DNA of 64,000 nucleotides from Rhodobacterales bacterium HKCCE2091 (GTDB lineage Bacteria; Pseudomonadota; Alphaproteobacteria; Rhodobacterales; Rhodobacteraceae), in assembly GCA_015689685.1 (NCBI GenBank), contig WVSL01000006.1:62001-126000 (forward strand), given 5' to 3'. Shown here in pieces: positions 43,719 to 52,763 of the stretch. Positions within the stretch are counted from its first letter, which is position 1. Every line of letters starts with the position of its first letter. The notes under the pieces were generated by a model. It did not search any database, was not told the origin of the DNA, and saw nothing but the letters and a program-made list of their open reading frames with translations. A program made the position numbers and the translations under genes.

Positions 43719-44383
43719 TCGGGCGTCTTCGCGGGCTGGTGGCGCTGAAGGGCGCCGACCACGCGCTGATCGACGTCGGCGGCGTCGGCTACGTCGTCCA
43801 TTGCTCCGACCGCACGCTCGCGGCACTCGCACCGGGAACGCAGGCGGAGATCTGGACCGAGATGCTGGTGCGCGAGGACCTGATGCAACTGTTCGGGTTC
43901 CTCACCCCGCAGGAGCGGGACTGGCACCGGCTGTTGACCACGGTGCAGGGCGTCGGCGCGAAGGCGTCGATGGCGATCCTGGGCACGCTGACGACCGAGG
44001 CCCTGGCCCGCGCCATCGCGCTCGGCGACTGGGGATCGGTCAGGGCCGCGCCGGGGGTGGGCCCGAAACTCGCGCAGCGGGTGGTGAACGAGTTGAAGGA
44101 CAAGGCGCCGGCCGCGATGGGGATGGGCGGCGCCGGGCCGGGCCCGGCGGCCACGGCTGCGCCGCAACCGGCCGGTCCCGCCCGCGCGCCCGATGCGCTG
44201 GTGGAACCCGACTTGCCCGGTTCCGCCGCCGCGCAGGCGGAGGCGCTGTCGGCGCTCACGAACCTCGGCTACGCCCCGCAGGAAGCCGCCGCCGCCGTGG
44301 CGCGCGCCGCGGGCGAAGCCCCCGATGCGACCACGGCCGCCCTGATCCGCGCCGCGCTGAAGGCGCTGGCGCCGAAGGACTGA
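43715..44383 (+). CDS. ruvA: Holliday junction branch migration protein RuvA
   Basis: A 222-residue junction-binding protein. MIGRLRGLV opens the OB fold; [15 protein letters not shown] and [19 protein letters not shown] are the two helix-hairpin-helix motifs; a proline/alanine-rich linker (about 135-170) leads to the C-terminal RuvB-contacting domain ([16 protein letters not shown]). It starts with GTG in the overlap with ruvC. Confidence 0.94.
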   Translation: MIGRLRGLVALKGADHALIDVGGVGYVVHCSDRTLAALAPGTQAEIWTEMLVREDLMQLFGFLTPQERDWHRLLTTVQGVGAKASMAILGTLTTEALARAIALGDWGSVRAAPGVGPKLAQRVVNELKDKAPAAMGMGGAGPGPAATAAPQPAGPARAPDALVEPDLPGSAAAQAEALSALTNLGYAPQEAAAAVARAAGEAPDATTAALIRAALKALAPKD

Positions 44384-44384
44384 C

Positions 44385-45419
44385 ATGACCGGACCCGACC
44401 CCGATCTCCGCCCCGACCGCCTGCCCGGCGAGGACGCGCCCGACCGTGCCCTGCGCCCGCAGCAACTGTCGGAATTCATCGGGCAGGAGGAGGCGCGGGC
44501 AAACCTGCGCGTCTTCACCGAGAGCGCACGGCGGCGGGGCGAGGCGATGGATCACGTCCTGTTCCACGGGCCGCCGGGCCTCGGCAAGACGACGCTGGCG
44601 CAGATCATGGCCCGCGAGCTCGGCGTGAACTTCCGCATGACCTCGGGCCCGGTTCTGGCGCGGGCAGGCGACCTCGCCGCGATCCTGACCAACCTCGACG
44701 CGCGCGACGTGCTCTTCATCGACGAGATCCACCGCATGAACCCGGCGGTGGAGGAGGTGCTCTATCCCGCGCTGGAGGATTTCGAGCTGGACCTCGTGAT
44801 CGGCGAGGGACCGGCGGCGCGGACGGTGCGGATCGAGTTGCAGCCGTTCACGCTGGTCGGCGCCACCACCCGGCTTGGTCTGCTCACGACGCCGCTCCGC
44901 GACCGGTTCGGAATCCCCGTCCGGCTCCAGTTCTACACACCCGCCGAACTGACCGAGATCGTGACGCGCAACGCCCGCCTGCTCGGCGTCGACGCCGACC
45001 CCGACGGGCTGGCGGAGATCGCGGCCCGGGCGCGGGGGACGCCGCGGATCGCCGGGCGGCTCCTGCGGCGGGTAGTGGATTTCGCGCTGGTCGAGGGCGA
45101 CGGGCGGATCACCCGGGCGCTGGCGGATGCCGCGCTGGTCCGGCTCGGCGTCGACGGCCTCGGTCTCGACGGGGCGGACCGGCGGTATCTCGGGCTGATC
45201 GCGGAGAATTACGGCGGCGGCCCCGTCGGGGTCGAGACGATCTCCGCCGCGCTGTCGGAGGCCCGCGACGCGATCGAGGAGGTGATCGAGCCCTACCTGT
45301 TGCAGCAGGGCCTGATCCAGCGGACCCCGCGGGGCCGGATGCTGGCGCAGAAGGCCTGGGCACACCTGGGCCTGCCGCAACCGGAGGCGCCGCGGCAGGG
45401 CGGGCTGTTCGAGGAGTGA
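44385..45419 (+). CDS. ruvB: Holliday junction helicase motor RuvB
   Basis: A 344-residue AAA+ ATPase. Walker [10 protein letters not shown] near residue 64, Walker B LFIDEIHR, sensor motif [18 protein letters not shown] with the arginine finger region, and the C-terminal winged helix ending in [12 protein letters not shown]. It begins two bases after the ruvA stop. Followed by a perfect 12-base hairpin. Confidence 0.95.
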   Translation: MTGPDPDLRPDRLPGEDAPDRALRPQQLSEFIGQEEARANLRVFTESARRRGEAMDHVLFHGPPGLGKTTLAQIMARELGVNFRMTSGPVLARAGDLAAILTNLDARDVLFIDEIHRMNPAVEEVLYPALEDFELDLVIGEGPAARTVRIELQPFTLVGATTRLGLLTTPLRDRFGIPVRLQFYTPAELTEIVTRNARLLGVDADPDGLAEIAARARGTPRIAGRLLRRVVDFALVEGDGRITRALADAALVRLGVDGLGLDGADRRYLGLIAENYGGGPVGVETISAALSEARDAIEEVIEPYLLQQGLIQRTPRGRMLAQKAWAHLGLPQPEAPRQGGLFEE

Positions 45420-45473
45420 ACGGGGCCTTAGCGAGTTCGGCACAGGCGATTTCGCAGGAACCGCCTTCAACAG

Positions 45474-45509
45474 AACGCGCCGGGGCCGTTTCGGATACCC
45501 CGGCGCGTT
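45474..45509. terminator. Perfect 12-base hairpin between convergent ruvB and peroxidase genes
   Basis: AACGCGCCGGGG (45474-45485), 12-base loop, CCCCGGCGCGTT (45498-45509). No long T-tract on either side, but stability and position between two convergent ends argue for a shared terminator. Confidence 0.7.
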
Positions 45510-45523
45510 CCCGTCTGTCGCTC

Positions 45524-47290
45524 TCAGAGCTGCCCGGTGAACCGCAGCATCGCCTTCAGGCTGTCGATCGGGTCGGAGGGCCGGAAGCCGTAGGGCGACC
45601 AGCGGTGCCCCGCCGTGGTGTCGTTCCAGTAGGACGACGGGTCCTTCACGATCAGGCCGAGGATGGTTCCGGCGACGATATGCGTGCCGAGCGGCCCGAG
45701 ATGCCCGCCGCCGACCAGCTCGGCCTCGCGCAGGACGTAGAACCAGAGCGGCGTCGTGGTGCCGAAATCCGCGCCCGCGATGGTGCGCCCGTCCATTACC
45801 TGCGCCGGGGTCAGCGTGTCGACATGGCGGAAATGGCCGCTGGCGTTGATCGCGTCGATACAGGCCTGGGCGCTCGGCAGGTTCAGCCGGTAGCCGCGGC
45901 GGAGGTTCCGCTTGGCGAGGTGCTTGAACACGCCCGAGGGCTCGTTGAGCATGTTGCCGAGCGGCGGGGCGAGCTTGGTGTCGATGGCGCGGGCCGACCG
46001 TTCCGGGGTCTCGGCGTGGACGAAGCGGGCCCAGTCGATCACCCAGTTGTCGGGCAGTTGCGTGCTGCCGGTGCCCGCCATCCGCCCGTTGCCGGTGAAC
46101 GCGAACAGGAGATCGAACGGCGCGGCATCCGGGATCAGGTTCGGCTTGCCCGGCTCGGCCTTCCCGAACACCGAGTTGTGGTCGTAGCTTTCCCGGACCA
46201 TCGAATGGCCGAAGCGGAAACCGGCGACGGAGAATTCCAGCGGCATCGGCATCTTGGTCGGCATCGACGGGCCGTGATCGCCGAAGAACCCGGAATAGAG
46301 CGGCGAACCCTTCTGGAGCAGCTCGTCCAGCACGGCGTTGTCGCAGAGGCTCGGCAGGTAGTCATGGGCGACGAACCACTGGTAGTGGTAGCGGGTCAGC
46401 CGCCGCGCCTCGGTGAAACTGTCGCAGAGATCGACGAGCTTGTTGTGGAAGCGCAGGAACGCGACCTGCAGCTGCGCGACCACGAGGTTTTCGTCGTTCC
46501 GCCCGTCGCCGACGATGGCGCGCTGGCGGATCGGGGTCACGCCGTCGGCTTCGAGGAAGTTGCCGCGAAGCGCCGGGTCGAGCGCCTGGAGCTCGGCCAC
46601 GGTCAGCGCGCCCCGGTCGAGCAGGAAGCCGAGCCGCAGGAGGTCGGTCGCCGGATCGCCGGGCTTGGCGGGCGGGCCCTCGGCGGTGGCGGAGGACACG
46701 CCGAGCCGCATCTTCTTGGTCAGCGTCGGGTGCCGCATCAGGCCCGCGAGCTTTTGCGCGAACGGCCCCTGTCCGACGCTGTCGCCGTAGAGGCTGTCGA
46801 GCCCGAGCGACCCGTCGCGGAGGTTGTCGACCTGCGCGATCACGTCGTCCCGGTCCATCGGCCCGAAGTCGCCGTCGATCTCGGAAATCCCGATCACCTC
46901 GCGGTCGGTGTTCGCGGTGATGTCGTGGTCGATGAACTGGCCGAAATAGGTCAGGATCGGCGGCAGGCTGGCGAAGGGCGGAACCGGTCCGCCCTCGACC
47001 ATGCTCTCGGCCAGTTCGTCGAGGGCGGCAAGCATCGTGGCGCTGGTCGGGAAGCCGTCCGCGTCGTGGAAGAAGTATCGGAACGCGCCGCCCGCCGTGG
47101 CGGCCGTGGTCGCCGCCGGGGCGGTTTCGGTGCCGAAGCGGGTCGCGCTCAGGAGCGCAGTCTCGGCGGTCTCGCCGTCGACGACGCTTTCCACCGGGCT
47201 GGTCGGGGAATGACCCTCGGTGGCGAGGGATTCAGGGGCCGGAGCGGTATCCGTGACGATATGGCCGCCGTGGCCGAGCGAAAACAACAT
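45524..47290 (-). CDS. Animal-type haem peroxidase (peroxidase-cyclooxygenase superfamily)
   Basis: A 588-residue protein related to myeloperoxidase and lactoperoxidase. The distal haem motif GQFIDHDIT holds Gln118, Asp121 and His122; in mammals the equivalent aspartate links covalently to haem. FLRFHNKLVD contains the catalytic-type Arg before His-Asn. The proximal histidine lies in FRFGHSMVR. The first 65 residues are low-complexity, and no classical signal peptide is seen. The start at 47290 (MLFSLGHGG) follows AGGTGAAGCC; the longer frame to 47482 is unlikely. It could oxidise halides or phenols, but substrate and export route are unknown. Confidence 0.88.
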   Translation of the reverse strand: MLFSLGHGGHIVTDTAPAPESLATEGHSPTSPVESVVDGETAETALLSATRFGTETAPAATTAATAGGAFRYFFHDADGFPTSATMLAALDELAESMVEGGPVPPFASLPPILTYFGQFIDHDITANTDREVIGISEIDGDFGPMDRDDVIAQVDNLRDGSLGLDSLYGDSVGQGPFAQKLAGLMRHPTLTKKMRLGVSSATAEGPPAKPGDPATDLLRLGFLLDRGALTVAELQALDPALRGNFLEADGVTPIRQRAIVGDGRNDENLVVAQLQVAFLRFHNKLVDLCDSFTEARRLTRYHYQWFVAHDYLPSLCDNAVLDELLQKGSPLYSGFFGDHGPSMPTKMPMPLEFSVAGFRFGHSMVRESYDHNSVFGKAEPGKPNLIPDAAPFDLLFAFTGNGRMAGTGSTQLPDNWVIDWARFVHAETPERSARAIDTKLAPPLGNMLNEPSGVFKHLAKRNLRRGYRLNLPSAQACIDAINASGHFRHVDTLTPAQVMDGRTIAGADFGTTTPLWFYVLREAELVGGGHLGPLGTHIVAGTILGLIVKDPSSYWNDTTAGHRWSPYGFRPSDPIDSLKAMLRFTGQL

Positions 47291-47612
47291 GGCTTCACCT
47301 GTCAAATGTCTGCGCCCGGGGGCGCACGGGAAAAACACCGCGAAAACGGCGGAAACGGATGTCGAAATCGCTGACACCCTTTCAATTATCTGGATATCAC
47401 GGGGCGATATGGCGATCAAAGCGAATACTACGCCTTGTCTGCCCGTATTCTGAGCAAGGGCTGACCAGGGGTAAGGTTTCACTCACCGTGACTGCGTGGT
47501 TGCGGGTGCGTCGTGGCCCGTTTCGGGCCGGGGGTTGATCGTTCGGCGGCGGGCGGGGCAGGCTGCACCGGGCGCCGGGACGGTCCGGCGGTGTCTGCCC
47601 GGAGTGTTCGCC
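47291..47612. other. Divergent intergenic region upstream of the peroxidase
   Basis: A 322-base gap. Bases 47340-47450 are AT-richer and should hold the peroxidase promoter. ATATC ... GATAT at 47394-47410 is a short interrupted palindrome, and GGCCCG-TTT-CGGGCC at 47513-47527 is a small hairpin. No supported gene. Confidence 0.45.
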
Positions 47613-48440
47613 ATGCGCCTCGCCTGTCTCGTCACGGCGTTTCTCGCCGGCCCCGTCGCCGCGCAGGTGGAGCTAGGGTCCTACCATGTCTTCGACACCC
47701 GGTTCGGGCAGGTCCAGGTCGTCGGCGGCGACATCGACAACTACCTCGCCTTCGAGGGCGAGTTGAGGAACGATCTCTGGGGCGCGAGGCTCGCCATCCT
47801 CGCGGGCTACGGCATGGAGGGGGAAAGCCACGACTGGCTCCTCGTCCGGGTCGAGACCGGCGGTAACGGCTGTTACCCTGTCCACCAGGTCGTCCGGGTC
47901 AGCGCGGCGGGTCTCGCGGCCAGCGATGCCTTCGGTACCTGCACGTCGCAGGTGCTGGACGTGCGCGTGCTGCCGGGGCTGATCGAACTCGACATGTCCA
48001 ACCCCGACGCGACCGTGCCGATGATCACCTACCGCTTCGATGGCGCCGTGCTGGCGTCGACCGAACATGCCGTGACCGGGCGGCCCGACCCGGCCGGGGC
48101 GGGGGAGGACGTGCTGCGATGGCTCGGCCAGCACCCGCACGCGCTGTTCGACGACCTGGCGGAACGCGCGCGGCTGGAAACGGTGATGACGGCGGAGGAA
48201 GTCTCGGACCTGTCCGACCACGTCTTCGTCTCCGACGCGGCGTTCCGGCACGGCGACTGGGTGATCGGCAAGGGCTGCATGGCGCACCAGTGCCACGTGA
48301 CGTTCGGGATGTGGGCGATCCGGATCGCGGACGGGGCCGTCGGGGCGGCGATCATCGGGCGCGACGGAACCGAACGGCTGTGGGGCCACGCCGCGACCGA
48401 CGAGACCCTGCGGCTTTACGTCGAGGCGAACCGGCCGTGA
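47613..48440 (+). CDS. Secreted conserved protein of unknown function
   Basis: A 275-residue protein with a signal peptide (MRLACLVTAFLAGPVAA, cleavage after about 17-18). The mature part is beta-rich, with cysteines at NGCYPVH, GTCTSQ and GKGCMAHQCHVT. I do not recognise the family. Start at 47613, with CGGAG eight bases upstream. It is coupled by GTGA to the next gene, so the two probably act together. Confidence 0.72.
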   Translation: MRLACLVTAFLAGPVAAQVELGSYHVFDTRFGQVQVVGGDIDNYLAFEGELRNDLWGARLAILAGYGMEGESHDWLLVRVETGGNGCYPVHQVVRVSAAGLAASDAFGTCTSQVLDVRVLPGLIELDMSNPDATVPMITYRFDGAVLASTEHAVTGRPDPAGAGEDVLRWLGQHPHALFDDLAERARLETVMTAEEVSDLSDHVFVSDAAFRHGDWVIGKGCMAHQCHVTFGMWAIRIADGAVGAAIIGRDGTERLWGHAATDETLRLYVEANRP

Positions 48441-49060
48441 CGCCCGAAGCTGTCGCCGCGTTCTTCACCCGTTCAGACGGCAGCTACCGGTTCGCGCGAT
48501 GGGGCCGGCCGATCGCGCCGATGGTGATCGGGGTCGAGGACGCCACGCTGTCGGTGATGGAGGGGGCGATCGAGGCAATCGCGACGCTGGCGAACCATCC
48601 GCTGGCCGAAACCGACCCGGAGCTCGGCGCGAACCTGATGATCTTCTTCATCCGCGACTGGCACGAGCTTCTGGACACCCCGCAGTTGGGTCATGTCCTG
48701 GACGAGCTCGATACCCTTGTGCCCCGGCTGCAGGCGGCGGGAGCGAACCAGTACCGAAGCTTCCGCTTCGACGCGGCAGGCGCGATCAAGGCGGCATTCG
48801 TGTTCGTGCGGATGGATGCGGCGATGTCCGGGCTTCCCGCGGAGGCGGTTGCGTTCGGCCAGGCGGTGCAGACGATCCTCCTGTGGTCCGATACGGCATT
48901 CGCGGAAACCTCGCCGCTTGCCCAGGCGGGCGAGGAAGGACCAGTGCTGCTGCGCTCGGGCGTCGCGGAAGTGATCCGCGCGGCCTACGACCCCGTGATG
49001 CCGGTCGTGGCGGACGACCCGAGCCACGCGCTCAGGATGGCCGCGCGGCTGCCGGACTGA
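48437..49060 (+). CDS. Conserved protein of unknown function
   Basis: A 207-residue, apparently cytoplasmic protein beginning with GTG in the overlap with the secreted protein. The start reads MTPEAVAAFFTRSDGSYRFARWGRPIAP; GANLMIFFIRDWHELLDTP and IKAAFVFVRMDA are hydrophobic or patterned blocks. It has no signal peptide and no known motif. I cannot assign a function. Confidence 0.72.
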   Translation: MTPEAVAAFFTRSDGSYRFARWGRPIAPMVIGVEDATLSVMEGAIEAIATLANHPLAETDPELGANLMIFFIRDWHELLDTPQLGHVLDELDTLVPRLQAAGANQYRSFRFDAAGAIKAAFVFVRMDAAMSGLPAEAVAFGQAVQTILLWSDTAFAETSPLAQAGEEGPVLLRSGVAEVIRAAYDPVMPVVADDPSHALRMAARLPD

Positions 49061-49063
49061 CCG

Positions 49064-49267
49064 CTACGACCCGGCGCGGTGATGCGCGACGAGCGCGTTG
49101 GCGTGTCCGTGGCCGAGCCCGTGTTCCGACTTGAGCCAGGCGACCGTCTCCATGTGCTTCTCCTCCGGCCGGGCGGAGATCAGGGACAGCCAGTGTTCGA
49201 CGGGCTTGCCGTAGGTCTTCTCGATCGACGGGAAGTAGGACGCGGGGCCTTTGACCTTCTCGGTCAT
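49064..49267 (-). CDS. DUF4287 family protein
   Basis: A 67-residue protein. The family pattern KGPASYFPSIEKTYGKPVEHW and the closing HGLGHGHANALVAHH fit DUF4287, small proteins of unknown function also found as domains beside DUF5655. It is convergent with the preceding gene, with three bases between them. Confidence 0.85.
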   Translation of the reverse strand: MTEKVKGPASYFPSIEKTYGKPVEHWLSLISARPEEKHMETVAWLKSEHGLGHGHANALVAHHRAGS

Positions 49268-49559
49268 CGCGGGGTCTCCGGTTGCGGTGCATGGGCGAGG
49301 CTAGCGGGAACGGGCCGGAAACGGAACGGCTCCTGAACGCGCGGAATCAAGGCCGCCAGGCCGCCGAACTTCATGGGTCCGTGCCTACCGGACAGGTCCG
49401 CCGGACTCGTCCGGCATAAAGCGCAATAGCCGCACCGGAGGATCGCCGACCCGCGGCCCGTCGACGCGCGGCTCGTCGCACGGGTCGCCGCAGATCGGGT
49501 GGCTCCACCAATCCATCCCCCGCTGGACCTCCCCCGTCTCCTCCGACACTCTCGCGCGC
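49268..49559. other. Intergenic region before ybgC
   Basis: A 292-base gap between the DUF4287 start and ybgC. GC-rich; I see no clear promoter boxes, hairpin or gene in it. Confidence 0.4.
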
Positions 49560-49970
49560 ATGACCCATCACTGGCCCATCCGCGTCTACTACGAGGACAC
49601 CGACTTCGCCGGGATCGTCTACTACGCCAACTACCTGAAGTTCATCGAACGCGCCCGGTCCGAACTGGTCCGCGCCGCGGGGATCGACCAAGCGGCGCTC
49701 AAGGCCGGGGGCATCGCCTTCGCGGTCCGCCGGCTGGAGGCCGACTACCTCGCGCCCGCCCGCTACGACGACGAACTGACCGTCACCACCGGGATCACCC
49801 GCCTGACCGGCGCGCGGTTCGACCTCGACCAGTCCGTCGCACGCGGGGCGGAGACGCTGTTCGCCGCGAAGGTCCAGGTCGTCTGCCTGTCCGACAGCGG
49901 CCGCCCGGCCCGCCTGCCCGAGGACGTCCGGCGAAAGATCGCGCAGTATTGTGACGTCACGGGGGCGTGA
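49560..49970 (+). CDS. ybgC: YbgC, tol-pal associated acyl-CoA thioesterase
   Basis: A 136-residue hot-dog-fold thioesterase. VYYEDTDFAGIVYYANYLKF is the 4HBT signature with the catalytic aspartate in EDTDF, and FIERARSELVR follows. It acts on acyl-CoA or acyl-ACP in the cytoplasm near phospholipid synthesis. It is the first gene of the tol-pal block; a further promoter-like element lies between it and tolQ. Confidence 0.93.
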   Translation: MTHHWPIRVYYEDTDFAGIVYYANYLKFIERARSELVRAAGIDQAALKAGGIAFAVRRLEADYLAPARYDDELTVTTGITRLTGARFDLDQSVARGAETLFAAKVQVVCLSDSGRPARLPEDVRRKIAQYCDVTGA

Positions 49971-49981
49971 GACGGGTGCTC

Positions 49982-50011
49982 TTGGCGGGCGCGTGGAAAG
50001 GCTGATATAAG
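49982..50011 (+). promoter_or_regulatory. Probable tolQ promoter
   Basis: TTGGCG (49982-49987), an 18-base spacer, TATAAG (50006-50011). Start of transcription would be about 50018, some 66 bases before tolQ. Confidence 0.5.
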
Positions 50012-50083
50012 CCGCCCCCAACGGAGCGGGGCCAACCCGCCCCCGGGGCAATGGTGCCGCCGGGCAGACAGGACGGGCAGAGT

Positions 50084-50776
50084 ATGGAAACTGAAGCGCT
50101 ACAGGCGGCGCAGAGCGTGGACTTTTCGTTCCTCGCGCTGTTCTTCCGCGCCACCTTCATCGTCAAGCTGGTGATGATCGCCCTGCTGGCCGCCTCGGTC
50201 TGGGTCTGGACGATCTACTTCACCAAGTTCCGCATGTACCGCCGCGCCCGCGCCAACGCCGCGGCCTTCGACACCGCGTTCTGGTCGGGCGAGCCGCTGG
50301 ACGAGTTCTACGATGCCATCGCCGAGGCCCCGCGCAGCGCATCCGAACGGGTCTTCGTGGCGGGCATGACCGAGTGGCGGCGGTCGATCCGCGACGACGG
50401 CGCGCTGATCCCCGGCGTTCAGCAGCGCGTGGACCGGTCGATGGACGTGGCCATCGCGCGAGAAAACGAACGCCTGACCAACGGGCTCGGCTTCCTTGCC
50501 ACCACTGGCGCTACGGCCCCCTTCGTCGGGCTTTTCGGCACCGTCTGGGGCATCATGCGATCGTTCCAGGAAATCGCGGAGTCGGGCAACACCTCGCTCG
50601 CCGTCGTCGCCCCCGGCATCGCCGAGGCGCTGCTGGCGACCGGCCTCGGCCTTCTCGCGGCCATTCCGGCGGTCATCCTCTACAACATCCTGTCGGGGCA
50701 GGCGGACCGGCTGATCTCGGGCTACGAGGGGTTTGCCGACGAGTTCTCGACCCTCCTCAGCCGGCAGCTGGACTGA
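50084..50776 (+). CDS. tolQ: TolQ proton-channel subunit
   Basis: A 230-residue inner-membrane protein with three helices. The first lies at about 20-42; the long cytoplasmic loop follows; the last two helices contain GATAPFVGLFGTVWGIM and GLGLLAAIPAVI, the ExbB/TolQ signatures that line the proton path with TolR. Start at 50084 (METEALQAAQ); an ATG at 50051 is less likely. It drives outer-membrane constriction during division. Confidence 0.94.
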   Translation: METEALQAAQSVDFSFLALFFRATFIVKLVMIALLAASVWVWTIYFTKFRMYRRARANAAAFDTAFWSGEPLDEFYDAIAEAPRSASERVFVAGMTEWRRSIRDDGALIPGVQQRVDRSMDVAIARENERLTNGLGFLATTGATAPFVGLFGTVWGIMRSFQEIAESGNTSLAVVAPGIAEALLATGLGLLAAIPAVILYNILSGQADRLISGYEGFADEFSTLLSRQLD

Positions 50777-50780
50777 CGCG

Positions 50781-51254
50781 ATGGCGATGACCACGGCAGC
50801 CAAGGCGGCAGGCGGACGGCGGCGGGGACGCCGCCGGGGCGGGTTGCAGCCGATGTCCGAGATCAACGTCACGCCCTTCGTGGACGTGATGCTGGTGCTC
50901 CTGATCGTGTTCATGGTCTCGGCCCCGCTGATGACCGTGGGCGTGCCGATCGAACTGCCCGAGACCGCGGCCGAGGCGCTGCCCTCGTCGGACGAGGAGC
51001 CGCTGACGGTCACCCTGACCGCCGATGGGCAGGTGATGATCCAGACCACGGAGGTGTCGCGCGACGAGCTGATCCAGCGCCTCACCGCCATCGCCGGCGA
51101 GCGCGAGTCGAACCAGATCTTCCTGCGTGCGGACGGGGCGATCCCCTACGAGCAGGTGATGCAAGTGATGGGTGCGCTCAACCGCGGCGGCTTCCGCGAC
51201 ATCGGGCTCGTGACCGATGCGGGCGGCCCGGACCTTGCCGGGGGGAGCGAATGA
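50781..51254 (+). CDS. tolR: TolR
   Basis: A 157-residue single-pass protein. A basic N-terminus (GRRRGRRRGG) precedes MSEINVTPFVDVMLVLLIVF, whose Asp in VDVML is the proton-binding residue. The periplasmic domain ends near VMGALNRGGFRDIGLVTD. Starts four bases after tolQ. Two in-frame ATG codons (50781 and 50787) are both possible. Confidence 0.93.
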   Translation: MAMTTAAKAAGGRRRGRRRGGLQPMSEINVTPFVDVMLVLLIVFMVSAPLMTVGVPIELPETAAEALPSSDEEPLTVTLTADGQVMIQTTEVSRDELIQRLTAIAGERESNQIFLRADGAIPYEQVMQVMGALNRGGFRDIGLVTDAGGPDLAGGSE

Positions 51255-51255
51255 G

Positions 51256-52407
51256 ATGGAGATGCCGCGGGAGCTTTATGCCTCGGCGGGCCTGCACCTC
51301 GCGCTTCTCCTGGTGCTGATCCTGTCGCCGAAGCTGACACGGACCGACCCCCAGAATTTCCAGGTGACCGGCGTGACGATCCTGTCGAACGCCGAGTTCG
51401 AGGCGATGACGCTGCCCGGCACCGCGCCGGACGTGGAGCCGCCGCCGGAACCTGCCGCGCCGCCCCCGCCCGCCGAGCCCGAGCCGCAGCCGGAGGCCCC
51501 GGCGCCCGAGCCGCCCGCGCCCGAGGTCAGCCAGCCCGAGGCCGCGGAGCCGCCCGCACCCGAAACCGCGCCGGAGCCGACCGAGCCGCTGGAAACCCCG
51601 CAGGCCAGCGTTTCGGAGGACGTGGCGATCCTCGCCCCGCCCGAGCTTGGCGACCCGAGCGCGGAGCAATCCGATACGCCGACCCCACAGGAAGCCCCGC
51701 GGGTCGCGCCGACCCCCGCGCCGGCCCCGCCCCCCGACGTGGAGGTGGCGCCCGAGGTCGTGGAACAGCCCGATCCCACCCCGGAACCGGCGGAAGTGGC
51801 CGAGCCCGAGGTGGAGCAGACCGCGCCGGAGGAGGCCGCGACCCAGATCGTGACCGAGGCGGAGGACCCGTCCTCCGCGCCGCTGGCGTCGATCCGGCCG
51901 CCGTCGCGCCCGAACCGGCCCGCGCCGGAGCCCGAGCCGCAGACCGCGGCGGCGGAACCCGAACCCGCGCCGGAACCGGACCCCGAGCCCGAGCCGCAAC
52001 CGCAGCCTGACGCGCAGGCCGATGCCATCGCCGCCGCCGTCGCCGCCGCGAACACCGAGACCGCCCCGGCCCCGCCCGCCGGCCCGCCGCTGACCCAAGG
52101 CCAGCGCGACGGGTTCCGCATCGCCGTGCAGGGGTGCTGGAACGTCGGGTCGCTGAGTTCCGAGGCGCTGCAGACCACCGTCACGGTCGGTGTGTCGATG
52201 CTGCCGGACGGCCGGCCCGATGCCGGCTCCATCCGCCTGATCGAGCGTTCCGGCGGGTCCGAGACCGCGGCCACGCAGGCGTTCGAGGCCGCCCGCCGCG
52301 CGATCATCCGCTGCGGCGTCAACGGCTACAGCCTGCCCTCGGAAAGCTACGAGCACTGGCGCGAGGTCGAGATGGTGTTCAATCCCGAGGGGATGCGGCT
52401 CAGATGA
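51256..52407 (+). CDS. tolA: TolA
   Basis: A 383-residue protein with one N-terminal membrane helix (AGLHLALLLVLILSP), a very long Pro/Glu/Ala-rich periplasmic stalk (about 70-290) and a C-terminal domain of about 95 residues starting near GCWNVGSL. The stalk replaces the lysine/alanine helix of E. coli TolA. The C-terminal domain contacts Pal and TolB. ATGA overlap with the next gene, which repeats this C-terminal domain. Confidence 0.92.
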   Translation: MEMPRELYASAGLHLALLLVLILSPKLTRTDPQNFQVTGVTILSNAEFEAMTLPGTAPDVEPPPEPAAPPPPAEPEPQPEAPAPEPPAPEVSQPEAAEPPAPETAPEPTEPLETPQASVSEDVAILAPPELGDPSAEQSDTPTPQEAPRVAPTPAPAPPPDVEVAPEVVEQPDPTPEPAEVAEPEVEQTAPEEAATQIVTEAEDPSSAPLASIRPPSRPNRPAPEPEPQTAAAEPEPAPEPDPEPEPQPQPDAQADAIAAAVAAANTETAPAPPAGPPLTQGQRDGFRIAVQGCWNVGSLSSEALQTTVTVGVSMLPDGRPDAGSIRLIERSGGSETAATQAFEAARRAIIRCGVNGYSLPSESYEHWREVEMVFNPEGMRLR

Positions 52408-52763
52408 CCCGGACCCTCGCCATCTTCGCCGCGCTCTGGCCCGCCGCGCTTGCCGCGCAGGACCTGCCGACCATCGCCGAGATCGGGCGCTGCTGGAATC
52501 CCGGCAGCCTGCCGCCCGCCGCGCGGACGGCCGATGTCAACGTTTCCGTGCAATTCGATGCCGACGGCCGGCCAATCCCTGACTCCGTCGCGCCGACGGG
52601 CTACATCGCACCCGATGACCCGAACGCGCACTTCGCCTTCGAAGCCGCCCGCCGCGCCGTTCTCCGCTGCGGCGAGGACGGCTACAGCCTGCCGCCGGGC
52701 TATGCCGGTACCGGCCGGCCCGCCGAGATCACGTTCACAATCCCCGAAGGAATGAGGCCCTGA
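52404..52763 (+). CDS. Free TolA C-terminal-domain-like periplasmic protein
   Basis: A 119-residue protein with a signal peptide ([16 protein letters not shown]) and no membrane anchor or stalk. The mature part resembles the C-terminal domain of the TolA just upstream: RCWNPGSL versus [20 protein letters not shown] versus FEAARRAIIRCG, DGYSLPP versus NGYSLPS, and IPEGMRP versus NPEGMRL. It looks like a tandem duplicate that became a soluble protein. It overlaps tolA by ATGA and tolB by TGATG. Function unknown; it might compete with or assist TolA at Pal/TolB. Confidence 0.85.
   Translation: MTRTLAIFAALWPAALAAQDLPTIAEIGRCWNPGSLPPAARTADVNVSVQFDADGRPIPDSVAPTGYIAPDDPNAHFAFEAARRAVLRCGEDGYSLPPGYAGTGRPAEITFTIPEGMRP

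Noticed and set aside
51470-52080. Tandem repeat or assembly error in tolA
   Set aside because: The Pro/Glu/Ala-rich stretch is an irregular low-complexity stalk expected for TolA, with no exact repeat unit.
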